A stretch of 32,311 nucleotides of DNA, taken from positions 1-32,311 of the forward strand of contig CAIWVZ010000155.1 in assembly GCA_903916245.1 (NCBI GenBank), given 5' to 3'. The DNA is from an uncultured Planctomycetota bacterium. GTDB lineage: Bacteria; Planctomycetota; GCA-002687715; CAIWVZ01. Below, in pieces: positions 1-7,556 of the stretch (positions are counted from its first letter, which is position 1; each line of letters starts with the position of its first letter). The notes beneath the pieces are model-generated. The model saw nothing but the letters and a program-made list of their open reading frames with translations, was not told the DNA's origin and did not search any database. Position numbers and translations under genes: made by a program.

Positions 1-317
1 AAGGCTTCGGCTCTGTGCGCCGAACCGACGGCGACGATCAGACTCGTTTCGCCGACGCCGAGCATCCCGATCCTATGCAGCACGGTCACCGCGCCGACTC
101 CGTGCGCCGACGCGCATTCGCGAGCGACGGCTTCGAGTTCGCGGCGCGCCATCGGCTCGTAGGCGGTGTAGTCGACGGATTCGACGGCACGTCCCTCGTG
201 AAGATCGCGGACGTTCCCCCAAAAGACGAGTACGGCGCCGTGGGCGGGACCTTCGACGTCCCGACGCGCCGCTTCGGCGTCGAGCATTCCGGCGACGACA
301 TCGACGCGAATCTTCAT
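1..317 (-). CDS. moaE: Molybdopterin synthase catalytic subunit MoaE (partial, C-terminus beyond the left edge)
   Basis: The reading frame opens at an ATG (complement of 315-317) and stays open to the window edge, giving about 105 residues of a family usually near 140-150. MoaE is the large subunit of molybdopterin synthase and transfers sulfur from the MoaD C-terminal thiocarboxylate to cyclic pyranopterin monophosphate in the cytoplasm. The translation contains GAVLVFWGNVRDLHEG, then YTAYEPMARRELEAVA, then HRIGMLGVGETSLIV and a final SAHRAEA. These match the family landmarks: the F-x-G-x-VR strand, the YE-x-MA helix, and the HR-x-G-x-L-x-x-GE block. The start overlaps the moaD stop as ATGA, so the two genes are translationally coupled. 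The last part, including any conserved lysine near the C-terminus, is outside the window. Identification is firm; completeness cannot be judged. Confidence 0.93.
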   Translation of the reverse strand, partial: MKIRVDVVAGMLDAEAARRDVEGPAHGAVLVFWGNVRDLHEGRAVESVDYTAYEPMARRELEAVARECASAHGVGAVTVLHRIGMLGVGETSLIVAVGSAHRAEA

Positions 318-559
318 CCGCCGCTCACCGGAGGGAGAAAGGCCACTTCGTCGCCGGAGCCCAACACCGTCGACGTCGATGCGTAGGAGCGATTCACCGC
401 CACCGCGACATGGTCGAGGCGCCCGCCGAGCGCCGGATGAATCTCGACGAGCAACGCGGCGAGCCCGGCCACGGTCGTACCGTCCGGAACGGCGATCCCG
501 CGGATCTCCGTGGGAACATGGTCGGTCAAAGAACCGAAGAAGACGACGTCGAGATGCAC
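314..559 (-). CDS. moaD: Molybdopterin synthase sulfur carrier subunit MoaD
   Basis: Small ubiquitin-fold (beta-grasp) sulfur carrier. It ends in FLPPVSGG, the Gly-Gly tail that MoeB adenylates and that then carries the thiocarboxylate used by MoaE. From the GTG at 559 the protein has 81 residues, the usual MoaD size. The body reads FFGSLTDHV, then VAGLAALLVEIHPAL, VAVNRSYAS and GDEVAFLPPVSGG, which is the ThiS/MoaD pattern. The frame is open further, to a TTG at 625 (103 residues). However, a -10-like TACGAT lies at 601-606 on this strand, inside that extension, and the extra residues do not look like MoaD, so I prefer the GTG. No strong Shine-Dalgarno decides the start. The gene overlaps moaE by four bases and is divergent from the S9 peptidase gene. 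Confidence 0.88.
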   Translation of the reverse strand: MHLDVVFFGSLTDHVPTEIRGIAVPDGTTVAGLAALLVEIHPALGGRLDHVAVAVNRSYASTSTVLGSGDEVAFLPPVSGG

Positions 560-600
560 GATGATGTCGGACCGCTTGACGGCGGCCCCCCTGCGCGGGC

Positions 601-606
601 ATCGTA
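601..606 (-). promoter_or_regulatory. Candidate -10 box of moaD-moaE
   Basis: On the minus strand the hexamer is TACGAT, about 42 bases before the preferred GTG start of moaD. No good -35 is visible at 17 bases. It matches the TANNAT style seen before several other genes here. Support is by pattern only. Confidence 0.35.
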
Positions 607-646
607 CGTCCCCGGTGCGTTTCAAAAAACGTCGCCGACATCCCCC

Positions 647-2875
647 ATGACGACACCCCTCGCCGTTCGCCGCGTCTTCCTCTTCCTTCTACTCGTCGCG
701 ATGCCGCAAGGGCCGCTCGCGGCGCAGTCCCCCGCGAAAGCGAAACCGCGGGCGCCGAAGTCGCTCACGCTCGACGACGTTCTCCTGCGGGCCTCGCAAT
801 TCGCGCCGCGTCTCCCGCAACAGATGCAGTGGCACGTCGACGGCCGACGTCTCGTGTGGGTCGAGAAGATCGGCGAGGTCGACGGGGTCTGGGCGCGCGC
901 TTTCGACGCTCCGGAGGGAACCAAGCCCGAACTCCTCGCGTCCACGGCCGACATCGCGGCCGCGCTTTCACTCGAGAAACCGCCCGCGATGCCGCGCGTC
1001 GAGATCGCCCGCGACGGGAAGTCGTTGCGCTTCGATGCGCCGACGGGAGCCGCGGGAAAACCCGCCACCCTCGTGCGTTGGGACTACGACCTCGCGACGA
1101 AAAAGGCCGAGCCCGTCCATGCGGTCCCCGCGGAAGCGACGGTCGTCGTCGCCGACGGCAAGGGTGCGGTCGCGTACGTGACCGGCGGCAACCTCCACGT
1201 CTCGGCGGTCGGTGCTCCCGCGATCGCCGTCACTTCCGACGCGTCCGCCGACATTCGTTACGGCGTGTCGGTCCATCGCGAAGAGTTCGGCATCAAAGAC
1301 GGTCTGTGGATGGACCCGACCGGACGTCGCGTCGCGTTCTACCGCGAAGATCTTTCTCCGATCCTCCCCCACCCGTTCATCGACTGGGACCCGACGCCGG
1401 CGGCGGCGGCTCCGGCCCGCTATCCCGTCACGGGCACGGCGAATTCGAAAGTCAAAGTCGGTGTCGTCCCACTCTCCGCCGCGGGGCCCGGATCGGTCGT
1501 TTGGCTCGACTTCGGGGACGAGGACCGTTGGTACACCAACGTCACATGGTCTCCCGACGGAGAATCGCTCTACGTCGCCGTCGTCAATCGTGGCCAAGAC
1601 GCGATGGAACTCGTGCGCTTCAACGCGACCTCGGGGACCCGGGAATCGGTTCTTTTCCGAGAGAACGACAAGGAATGGGTCGAACCCGAGCACGGTCCCG
1701 TCTTCCTGCCGAACGATTCCGGCAAGTTCCTTTGGCAATCCGAACGCGAGGGATTCGAACAGCTCTACCTCGTCGACATCGACGGCCGCACCCGCACCAA
1801 AGTCACCCCGCTGCCCGTCGACGTATCCGCGGTCTTGGGCTTCGCGGGGGACCACGTGGTGGTCGCCGCCTCGGACGACGATCCGAAAACGATGCACCTT
1901 TGGAAAGCCGCGCTCGACGGATCGGGCATGACCCCGATCACGAAAGGCCGCGGACGTCACGCGGGCGTGCTCGCGCCCGACGGACGCCACCTCCTCGACA
2001 CGTGGAGTTCGAAGGACACACCTCCACGGATCGACGTGGTCGCTCTCGCCGACGGCGCCCGCGTGAAGATCGCGGCGGCACGGGATCCGTTCGCGGGATG
2101 GGCCATGGGCACCCAGGAGTGGTTCACCGTCGAAAGTCCCCACGGAGGGACCATGCACGGACATCGGATTCTTCCCCCCGCATTCGACGCCGCGAAGAAA
2201 TACCCGGTGCTTTGGTACGTCTACGGCGGCCCGCACAGCCAACTCGTCACCGACACGTGGATGGCGGGCGCGAACTTGTGGTTGCACTTCATGGCGACGC
2301 AGGGCTACGTGGTCTGTCGCGTCGACGGACACGGCACGCCGAATCGCGGCATCGCGTGGGAACAGGCGATCCATCGCCGACTCGGGACCGTCGAAATCGA
2401 CGATCAGATCGCGGCGCTCGACGCGGTGAAGGCGCTCCCCTACGTCGACGCGAACCGCGTGGGTCTCCACGGCTGGAGTTACGGCGGCTACATGACGGCG
2501 TCGCTCATGTGCCGCGCGCCGAAGGCGTTCACCTGCGGGATTTCCGGGGCCCCGGTGACCGGCTGGGATCTCTACGAAACCGGCTACGGCGAACGCTACA
2601 TGGACACACCCGCCGAAAATCCCGAGGGATACAAGACCTCCGATATCCGCACGTGGGCGAAGGATCTGAAGGGCGATCTGCTCATCGTCCACGGCACCGC
2701 CGACAACACGGTCGTTTGGCAGAACACCGTGCGGTTGCTCGACACGTTCATCAAAGCCGGACGTGAGGTCGAAACGATGGTGTACCCGGGGCAGCTCCAC
2801 GGACTCCAAGGTCCGTCACGGTCCCATTTCTATCGAAAGATGACGAAATGGTTCGCGACGCGACTCAATCCGTGA
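647..2875 (+). CDS. Exported S9 family (dipeptidyl peptidase IV-like) serine peptidase
   Basis: A 742-residue protein. It starts with a typical signal peptide (basic MTTPLAVRR, then a run of F/L/V to about residue 25, then AAQ), so it should be exported. Residues about 50-500 form the beta-propeller region of the S9B family; the REEF at 211-214 matches the Glu-Glu motif that binds the free N-terminus of substrates in DPP-IV. The C-terminal alpha/beta hydrolase domain carries HGWSYGGYM with nucleophile Ser611, Asp686 in HGTADNT, and His718 in QLHGLQG. All three catalytic residues are present, so it is probably active and removes dipeptides from peptide N-termini in the periplasm or outside. 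I chose the ATG at 647 because the open frame upstream (from 410) encodes no signal peptide and runs over moaD. Its last 11 bases overlap the convergent DUF454 gene. Confidence 0.93.
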   Translation: MTTPLAVRRVFLFLLLVAMPQGPLAAQSPAKAKPRAPKSLTLDDVLLRASQFAPRLPQQMQWHVDGRRLVWVEKIGEVDGVWARAFDAPEGTKPELLASTADIAAALSLEKPPAMPRVEIARDGKSLRFDAPTGAAGKPATLVRWDYDLATKKAEPVHAVPAEATVVVADGKGAVAYVTGGNLHVSAVGAPAIAVTSDASADIRYGVSVHREEFGIKDGLWMDPTGRRVAFYREDLSPILPHPFIDWDPTPAAAAPARYPVTGTANSKVKVGVVPLSAAGPGSVVWLDFGDEDRWYTNVTWSPDGESLYVAVVNRGQDAMELVRFNATSGTRESVLFRENDKEWVEPEHGPVFLPNDSGKFLWQSEREGFEQLYLVDIDGRTRTKVTPLPVDVSAVLGFAGDHVVVAASDDDPKTMHLWKAALDGSGMTPITKGRGRHAGVLAPDGRHLLDTWSSKDTPPRIDVVALADGARVKIAAARDPFAGWAMGTQEWFTVESPHGGTMHGHRILPPAFDAAKKYPVLWYVYGGPHSQLVTDTWMAGANLWLHFMATQGYVVCRVDGHGTPNRGIAWEQAIHRRLGTVEIDDQIAALDAVKALPYVDANRVGLHGWSYGGYMTASLMCRAPKAFTCGISGAPVTGWDLYETGYGERYMDTPAENPEGYKTSDIRTWAKDLKGDLLIVHGTADNTVVWQNTVRLLDTFIKAGREVETMVYPGQLHGLQGPSRSHFYRKMTKWFATRLNP

Positions 2876-3227
2876 TGACCTTCAAACGCATGACGACCCA
2901 AAGGCCGCAAGCCGCGAGGATCGCGAGAATCGCGCGCGGCAAGGGTCCGATGCCGTCGACCGCGTAACTCGAAGCGACCGCCGTCAGGATCATGCAGACC
3001 GCCACGATCTTGACGTGCGGACGCACTCCACGGTGCTTCTCCCAATCACGCAGGAACGGACCGAACAGACGCGATCCGAGCAACCATGCATGGAGCCGCG
3101 GGGACGAACGCACGAAGCACGCGCTCGCGAGCAGGAGAAAAGGAGTCGTCGGAACGACGGGCAGAAACAGCCCGACGACACCGAGAATCACCATCAGGAT
3201 TCCGACGCTAACCCAAACGGCCTTCAT
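2865..3227 (-). CDS. DUF454 / YbaN family inner-membrane protein
   Basis: About 120 residues from the ATG at 3227. The sequence has the family signature LGVVGLFLPVVPTTPFLLLA followed by SACFVRSSPRLHAWLL and FGPFLRDWEKHRG. Two further hydrophobic segments follow (around VKIVAVCMILTAVAS and AILAILAACGLWVVM), so about three to four membrane spans are expected. The family's function is not established. A TTG at 3272 would add 15 polar residues and overlap the upstream metallo-hydrolase stop as TTGA, which would couple translation; neither start has a strong Shine-Dalgarno. Either way it is the second gene of a two-gene unit with the metallo-hydrolase. Its 3' end overlaps the 3' end of the S9 peptidase gene by 11 bases (2865-2875). 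Confidence 0.88.
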   Translation of the reverse strand: MKAVWVSVGILMVILGVVGLFLPVVPTTPFLLLASACFVRSSPRLHAWLLGSRLFGPFLRDWEKHRGVRPHVKIVAVCMILTAVASSYAVDGIGPLPRAILAILAACGLWVVMRLKVITD

Positions 3228-3268
3228 CAACGGATGACGTCCGTCGCGGGTGGGGTCGGATTCCGGGG

Positions 3269-4135
3269 TCAAAGACCGCCCGTCTCGGTCGCGGCCGGAC
3301 CTTCGGGCGCCACTCCGCCGGGCAGATCTTCGTCATCCTTCGAACGCACCTCGACGACGGTGAAGTCGTTCGCGAGGCGCGTATTCGGGAACACGTCGCA
3401 CGCGGAGATCAACATGCGTTCGAGGCGCGCTTCGTCGTAGGAGGGATTCAGATGCCCGAGCACGAGTTCGGCGACACCCGCTTCCTTGGCGATCGCGGCC
3501 GCGCCGTGCGCCGTCCCGTGACGACGCAGATCGGCGTGCCCGAGCGCTTCGTCGTCCGCGTCGAGCCACGCGTCGTGAACGAGCACGGAAGCGCCCTTCG
3601 CGAACGCCGCGGTTTCGGCGCGAACGACGGTGTCCGTGACGTACGCGACGTCGCGGACGCGGAACCCGACCGAGGGGTCGGAGTGCGGTTGGCGCACGAC
3701 TTCGATCGTTTCTCCGGCGATCTTGTTGCGGCCCTCCCGCAACTCCACGATCGAGAAGCCCTTCCGGAACGTCTCTCCCCAACCGGTGATCGGCTGCGGA
3801 AGCAGCGGCGACGACCCGAAACGGGCGAGGACGGCCGCGCAATCGAATCCGGTGACGAGAACCCCGGGGCCCGCGATCGTCACTTCGTGGTCGCGCAGGA
3901 AGTGCGGCAGCATGTGCAGCCCTTCGATGTGATCGTGGTGGTAGTGGGACAGGAGAACGATCACCCGAGGTACCCGTTCAAGCACCAACCGCATCATCGG
4001 GTCCGACAAGCGGGACACGCCGACACCGCAATCAAAGAGGATCAGCGAACGCCGCGTTTCGAGGGCGTAGCAGTTCGTCGAACGCTTGGGAGACGGCACC
4101 CATCCGTTGCCGCCGAGCACGTAGAGTCGGGCCAT
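3269..4135 (-). CDS. MBL-fold metallo-hydrolase, RNase Z-like family
   Basis: A 288-residue metallo-beta-lactamase-fold protein. The zinc motif SHYHHDHIEGL gives H64-x-H66-x-D68-H69. Later come VRQPHSDPSVGF, then TDT and VLVHDAWLD, and HGTAHGAAAIAKEAGVAELV followed by LGHLNPSY. That spacing is typical of the RNase Z/phosphodiesterase-like branch that binds two metals, rather than of beta-lactamases. The substrate cannot be read from the sequence; phosphodiester or cyclic-nucleotide hydrolysis is possible. I chose the ATG at 4135 because GAGG sits ten bases upstream and because MARLYVLGGNG begins the first beta strand; an in-frame ATG at 4162 adds nine residues. The much longer open frame continuing to 5656 runs antisense to mrp and acpS and is not coding. 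The gene is read with the DUF454 gene and is divergent from mrp. Confidence 0.87.
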   Translation of the reverse strand: MARLYVLGGNGWVPSPKRSTNCYALETRRSLILFDCGVGVSRLSDPMMRLVLERVPRVIVLLSHYHHDHIEGLHMLPHFLRDHEVTIAGPGVLVTGFDCAAVLARFGSSPLLPQPITGWGETFRKGFSIVELREGRNKIAGETIEVVRQPHSDPSVGFRVRDVAYVTDTVVRAETAAFAKGASVLVHDAWLDADDEALGHADLRRHGTAHGAAAIAKEAGVAELVLGHLNPSYDEARLERMLISACDVFPNTRLANDFTVVEVRSKDDEDLPGGVAPEGPAATETGGL

Positions 4136-4237
4136 CGCGGAAAAACCTCGCTGTCCCTTCATAACATGTCGGCGCGGTGCTAGCCCTTGGGGCCGGAAAG
4201 TCCGGGAAACGGCGCCCCGGACGCGGCCACCTCCGCC

Positions 4238-5296
4238 ATGCCCTCCATCTCCGATTCGGTACTTGCGGCGCTCTCCAAGGTCGTCGATCGCGACCTCGGC
4301 AAGGACATCGTCACGCTCGGATTCGTGAAGGACCTCGCCGTCGCAGGCGACAAGGTCTCCTTCACCCTCGACCTCACCACGCCCGCGTGCCCCTACAAGG
4401 ACGCGCTCGAAGCGGAAGCCCGCGGGGCGGCCGCCTCGGTACCCGGTGTGGCCTCGGTGGCGGTCACCATGACCGCGACCGTCCGTTCGACGGTGGCGAC
4501 GGGACCGAACTCGCTGCCCGGTGTTCGCAACGTCATCGCCGTGGCCGCAGGCAAGGGTGGCGTCGGCAAGTCGACCGTCGCCGCGAACCTCGCGGCCGGC
4601 CTCGCGCGGGAAGGTGCCCGCGTCGGCCTGCTCGACGCCGACATCTACGGTCCGTCGATTCCGATTCTCTTCGGCACCGACTCGAAGCCCGTGACGATGG
4701 AAGGGCCCGGCGGCAAAACCTTGATCAAGCCCGTCTACGCGCACGGCGTGACTTTGATCTCGATGGGATTCTTCCTCGATCCCGACAAGCCGATCATCTG
4801 GCGCGGCCCGATGCTCCACGGCGCGCTCCGTCAGTTCTTCCAAGATGTGGCATGGGGCGAACTCGACTATCTCGTCATCGATCTTCCCCCGGGCACCGGC
4901 GACGTGGCGTTGACCCTCGTCCAAACGGTCCCGCTGACGGGTGCCGTGATCGTCGCGACCCCGCAAGCGGTGGCGCTCGCCGACGTGCGCAAAGCCGTCG
5001 GGATGTTCAAGCAAACCGGCATCCACGTCCTCGGCGTCGTCGAAAACATGTCGGGTGCGATCTTCGGTGAAGGCGGCGGACGCGCCTTCGCGGAACAAAA
5101 CGGCTACCGATTCCTCGGAACGCTGCCGCTCGTCGCCCAGGTGCGCGAACTCGGCGACGCGGGCCGTCCGCCCGTTCTTTCCGACGATCCGTCGGTCTCG
5201 GGCCCGTTCCGCGCCTTGGTGGGTGCCGTCGCCTCGGCCGCCGCGATCCGCTGCGCCGAAGCTCCCCCGCAAGATCCCATCTCGCTCTCGGTCTGA
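4238..5296 (+). CDS. Mrp/ApbC/NBP35-type Fe-S cluster carrier P-loop ATPase
   Basis: A 352-residue protein with two domains. Residues about 1-85 form a DUF59/MIP18 domain (VDRDLGKDIVTLGFVKDL, then TTPACPYKD). The rest is an Mrp-type P-loop ATPase with the deviant Walker A GKGGVGKST at 105-113, LLDADIYGPSIP, the substrate loop WRGPMLHGALRQF, and DLPPGTGDVALTL. The family holds and delivers Fe-S clusters to apoproteins in the cytoplasm. After VVENMSG the protein goes directly to AIFGEGGGRAF, so the C-terminal CxxC that bridges a 4Fe-4S cluster in ApbC is absent; some Mrp proteins share this. The ATG at 4238 puts the DUF59 domain near the start; an in-frame TTG at 4187 would add 17 residues. The gene runs into acpS after 13 bases. 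Confidence 0.92.
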   Translation: MPSISDSVLAALSKVVDRDLGKDIVTLGFVKDLAVAGDKVSFTLDLTTPACPYKDALEAEARGAAASVPGVASVAVTMTATVRSTVATGPNSLPGVRNVIAVAAGKGGVGKSTVAANLAAGLAREGARVGLLDADIYGPSIPILFGTDSKPVTMEGPGGKTLIKPVYAHGVTLISMGFFLDPDKPIIWRGPMLHGALRQFFQDVAWGELDYLVIDLPPGTGDVALTLVQTVPLTGAVIVATPQAVALADVRKAVGMFKQTGIHVLGVVENMSGAIFGEGGGRAFAEQNGYRFLGTLPLVAQVRELGDAGRPPVLSDDPSVSGPFRALVGAVASAAAIRCAEAPPQDPISLSV

Positions 5297-5309
5297 CGGC
5301 GACGCGTCC

Positions 5310-5690
5310 ATGACGATCCTCGGCATCGGCACCGATCTCGTCGACGTCGCGCGGATGGACGAAGCTCTCTCGCGAGGCGGCGACGCGCTGAAAGCGCGTC
5401 TGTTCACGGCCGACGAAGCCGCGTACTGCCTCGCGCAACCGCGGCCCGCCGAACACTTCGCGGCGCGGTTCGCCGCGAAGGAAGCCGTCATGAAGGCGAT
5501 GGGCGCGGGCTTCGGCCAAGGTTGCGAGTTCCACGAGATCGGTGTCGTCCGCACCGCGAGCGGCGCGCCGACCGTGGTGCTCTCGGGGAAAACCGCCGCC
5601 ACCGCGACGTCACGGGGCGTCGGTCGTATCCACGTTTCGATGAGCCACACCGCCACGCACGCGACCGCCTACGCCGTCGCCGAAGCTTGA
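5310..5690 (+). CDS. acpS: Holo-[acyl-carrier-protein] synthase AcpS
   Basis: A 126-residue 4'-phosphopantetheinyl transferase, full length for the family. It moves phosphopantetheine from CoA to the serine of acyl carrier protein, which is needed for fatty acid synthesis. Visible motifs are GIGTDLVDVAR near the N-terminus with the Mg-binding Asp9, and FAAKEAVMKAMG with Glu58 and Lys62, both diagnostic. The C-terminus has IHVSMSHTATHATAYAVAE, matching the usual SISH block. It starts 13 bases after the mrp stop and is probably cotranscribed with it. The stop lies three bases from the stop of the convergent pseudokinase gene. Confidence 0.95.
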   Translation: MTILGIGTDLVDVARMDEALSRGGDALKARLFTADEAAYCLAQPRPAEHFAARFAAKEAVMKAMGAGFGQGCEFHEIGVVRTASGAPTVVLSGKTAATATSRGVGRIHVSMSHTATHATAYAVAEA

Positions 5691-5693
5691 GTC

Positions 5694-6905
5694 TCAGCGC
5701 TTCCCCAGCCAACGCGTGAGAAAACCGGGGTGGGCCGCTTTGCGGAAATCCGCCGCGAGCCGCGCGAGTCCGGGGCGCCGGTCGGGCTGATCGGAAAGCC
5801 CCTTCGCGAGGGCGTCGATCAAGTCGGCCGCGATGCGTCCCTCGAGCGCGGCGCGCATGGATGTCGCCGCCGATTCCGCAGGTAGCCCGTCGAGCACGAG
5901 AAGCCGCGAGACCGAAAGCGCCACGATCCACGCGTCCGCCGCCCGACCGACGACACCGTGCACGACCCGCGCCTCGGGGGCGCGATCGTCGAGTTGCTCC
6001 GGCGAACGTCGTGCGATGGCTCCGGCGGCGTCGAACACGCCCGGAGCCCGAATCTTCAAGCCGCCGTGTCGATCGAATCCGATGGTCGACGGCGCTCCGT
6101 CGACGAGCAACACGTCGCGCCGATGGGCGGATTCCAACGCTTCCGCGAGGGCGGCACCGAAGGCCCACACCGCTTCGACGTGCGACGGATTTCTCGTCAA
6201 CTCCGCCGAGGCGGACGCCCGCGAAGCCGCGTCCACCTGCGACGGTGCGGGTAATCCCACCGCGAGTGCGGCGATCGCGGAGGAGAGCGTTTCACGACCG
6301 CCCGCCGCGGCGAGGAATCGCACCACGCCGTCGAGATCCGCGGCCATGGGCTCGAAGGCCAGGTAGCCGAGATCGTCCTCGAATCCGGTTTCATAGGCAG
6401 CGACCCAAACGCCGCCTTCGAGGCCGCGCGCAAGCCCCGACGCGTGGAAGACGCGATCGACCACGCCCGAAGGCGTGTCGGCTCGAAGCAGCAGCACGTC
6501 CGCTTCGAGAGTGCCGTCCCGCTCGTAAGCCGGGAACCAGGCACCGAGGGGATGATCCGTTCCCGGGCCGTCGAGGACCCAACGACCGAGGTGACCGGGA
6601 CGCTTCGCACCGACGGGGGCCGCTCCGATTCTCTCCTCGATCCATCGCGCGAACGGAGGCGTCGTCGGATCCTCGGAATCCGGGACCTCGAGAGAGGCGG
6701 CTTCCGCGTCCACGTGCGCGGACGGCGCGAGAAGCCCTTCGGCGAGAAGGAGTCGCCGCGTGGCGATGATCTCTTCGACCTCCTCCCGAGGGAGTCCGGA
6801 CGCGGCCGCGATCCCGACGACGTCGGGTTCCGCGCCATCGAGCAATAGGCCGTCGACGATCCTCATCGTCGACGTCCGTCCACGTTCCGAATCCCTCGAC
6901 GTCAC
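5694..6905 (-). CDS. Protein-kinase-like protein lacking catalytic residues (predicted pseudokinase), coupled to an ECF sigma factor
   Basis: About 403 residues from a GTG at 6905. The GTG overlaps the sigma-factor stop as GTGA and has AAGGAGG nine bases upstream; an ATG at 6866 (390 residues) is the alternative. The C-terminal 300 residues follow a two-lobe Hanks kinase. LGRWVLDG and GAWFPAYERD resemble the glycine-loop region, and ESAHRRDVLLVDGAPSTIGF lines up with the catalytic loop. SPEQL is at the APE position, DAWIVALSVSRLL at the DxWALG helix, and DQPDRRPGLARL at the final Arg motif. The Lys of VAxK is replaced, HRDLKPxN has become VDGAPST, and DFG is gone (KIRAPGV). It is therefore probably catalytically dead. 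Sigma factors paired with kinases are common in Planctomycetota, so I infer a sensing or sigma-binding role. The kinase assignment rests on motif alignment by eye. Confidence 0.7.
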   Translation of the reverse strand: MTSRDSERGRTSTMRIVDGLLLDGAEPDVVGIAAASGLPREEVEEIIATRRLLLAEGLLAPSAHVDAEAASLEVPDSEDPTTPPFARWIEERIGAAPVGAKRPGHLGRWVLDGPGTDHPLGAWFPAYERDGTLEADVLLLRADTPSGVVDRVFHASGLARGLEGGVWVAAYETGFEDDLGYLAFEPMAADLDGVVRFLAAAGGRETLSSAIAALAVGLPAPSQVDAASRASASAELTRNPSHVEAVWAFGAALAEALESAHRRDVLLVDGAPSTIGFDRHGGLKIRAPGVFDAAGAIARRSPEQLDDRAPEARVVHGVVGRAADAWIVALSVSRLLVLDGLPAESAATSMRAALEGRIAADLIDALAKGLSDQPDRRPGLARLAADFRKAAHPGFLTRWLGKR

Positions 6906-7543
6906 GACGCGGCCCCTCCTTCGATCCCGGCGAGAACCTCCGACAGCTTCTTTTGAGCGCGATGGAAGAGGACGTTCACGGCGTTGGATGAAAGACCCAT
7001 CGAATCGCCGACGTCCTTCGCCGAAAGTTGTTCGAAATGCCGCAGGCGAATCACTTCCGCGTAGTGCGCAGGAAGTTGAGCCATGGCGCGTTCGAGCGCT
7101 TCGACCCGTTCGCGACGTTCGACCGATTCGTACGGGGACGTGCCGTCGCCGGCGACCGTCGAAGCGAGGGCGGCTTCGGACGTCGCGTCCCGATTGACGG
7201 GAGCGTCGAGGGACTGCGCCGACGCATCGGCCCGTTTGCCCGTGTGGAAATGATGCTTGCCGAGATCCCGGACCTTCCAACGCGCGACCGTGAGGAGCCA
7301 TTTCCAAAACGACTCCGGGTCGCGCAGTTCGAACTTGTGGAAGTTCCGGAACACCTCCATGTAGATGTCCTGGATCACGTCGTCCGGATCGGCGTGTTCG
7401 CGGAGGCGCGACGACATCCGGCTGCGCAGCGTCAATCGCAGTCGCGGATAGAAGCGGTCGAACAGCGGGTCGAACGCCGATGCATCGCCGTCCTTGATGC
7501 GGGCGACGAGCCTGTGCGTCGTTCTCGGGATCGAACCGCTCAT
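6902..7543 (-). CDS. ECF-type RNA polymerase sigma factor
   Basis: A 213-residue sigma-70 family protein with regions 2 and 4 only. Region 2 reads FDRFYPRLRL, then DPDDVIQDIYMEVFRNF, then FWKWLLTVARWKVRDLG, which contains the core-binding and -10-recognition helices. Region 4 reads ALERAMAQLPAHYAEVIRLR, then QLSAKDVGDSMGLSSNAVNV and LFHRAQKKLSEVL, the -35 helix-turn-helix. The linker holds about 50 polar residues. It resembles the ECF groups found in Planctomycetota. I chose the ATG at 7543; AGGA lies eight bases upstream. The frame extends to 7606, but that part overlaps the aldehyde dehydrogenase gene. The next gene is a kinase-like protein that starts inside the sigma stop codon, so the pair is translationally coupled. 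I see no anti-sigma factor with membrane spans nearby. Confidence 0.92.
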   Translation of the reverse strand: MSGSIPRTTHRLVARIKDGDASAFDPLFDRFYPRLRLTLRSRMSSRLREHADPDDVIQDIYMEVFRNFHKFELRDPESFWKWLLTVARWKVRDLGKHHFHTGKRADASAQSLDAPVNRDATSEAALASTVAGDGTSPYESVERRERVEALERAMAQLPAHYAEVIRLRHFEQLSAKDVGDSMGLSSNAVNVLFHRAQKKLSEVLAGIEGGAAS

Positions 7544-7550
7544 CGGCGGG

Positions 7551-7556
7551 ATCCTA
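7551..7556 (-). promoter_or_regulatory. Possible -10 box (TAGGAT) overlapping a Shine-Dalgarno of the sigma factor gene
   Basis: TAGGAT lies seven bases before the sigma-factor ATG, the same spacing as the leaderless-type promoter of dsbD. The AGGA within it could equally serve as a ribosome binding site, and its TAG is the stop codon of the upstream aldehyde dehydrogenase gene. The two readings cannot be separated from sequence. Confidence 0.35.

Noticed and set aside
4195-4205. GGAAAGTCCGG, resembling the conserved start of the RNase P RNA core
   Set aside because: Only about 40 bases remain before the mrp start and none of the other RNase P RNA landmarks is nearby; it is a short hairpin in GC-rich DNA.
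4136-5656. N-terminal extension of the metallo-hydrolase to about 795 residues
   Set aside because: The extension is antisense to mrp and acpS and does not resemble any MBL protein; the ATG at 4135 has a proper Shine-Dalgarno.
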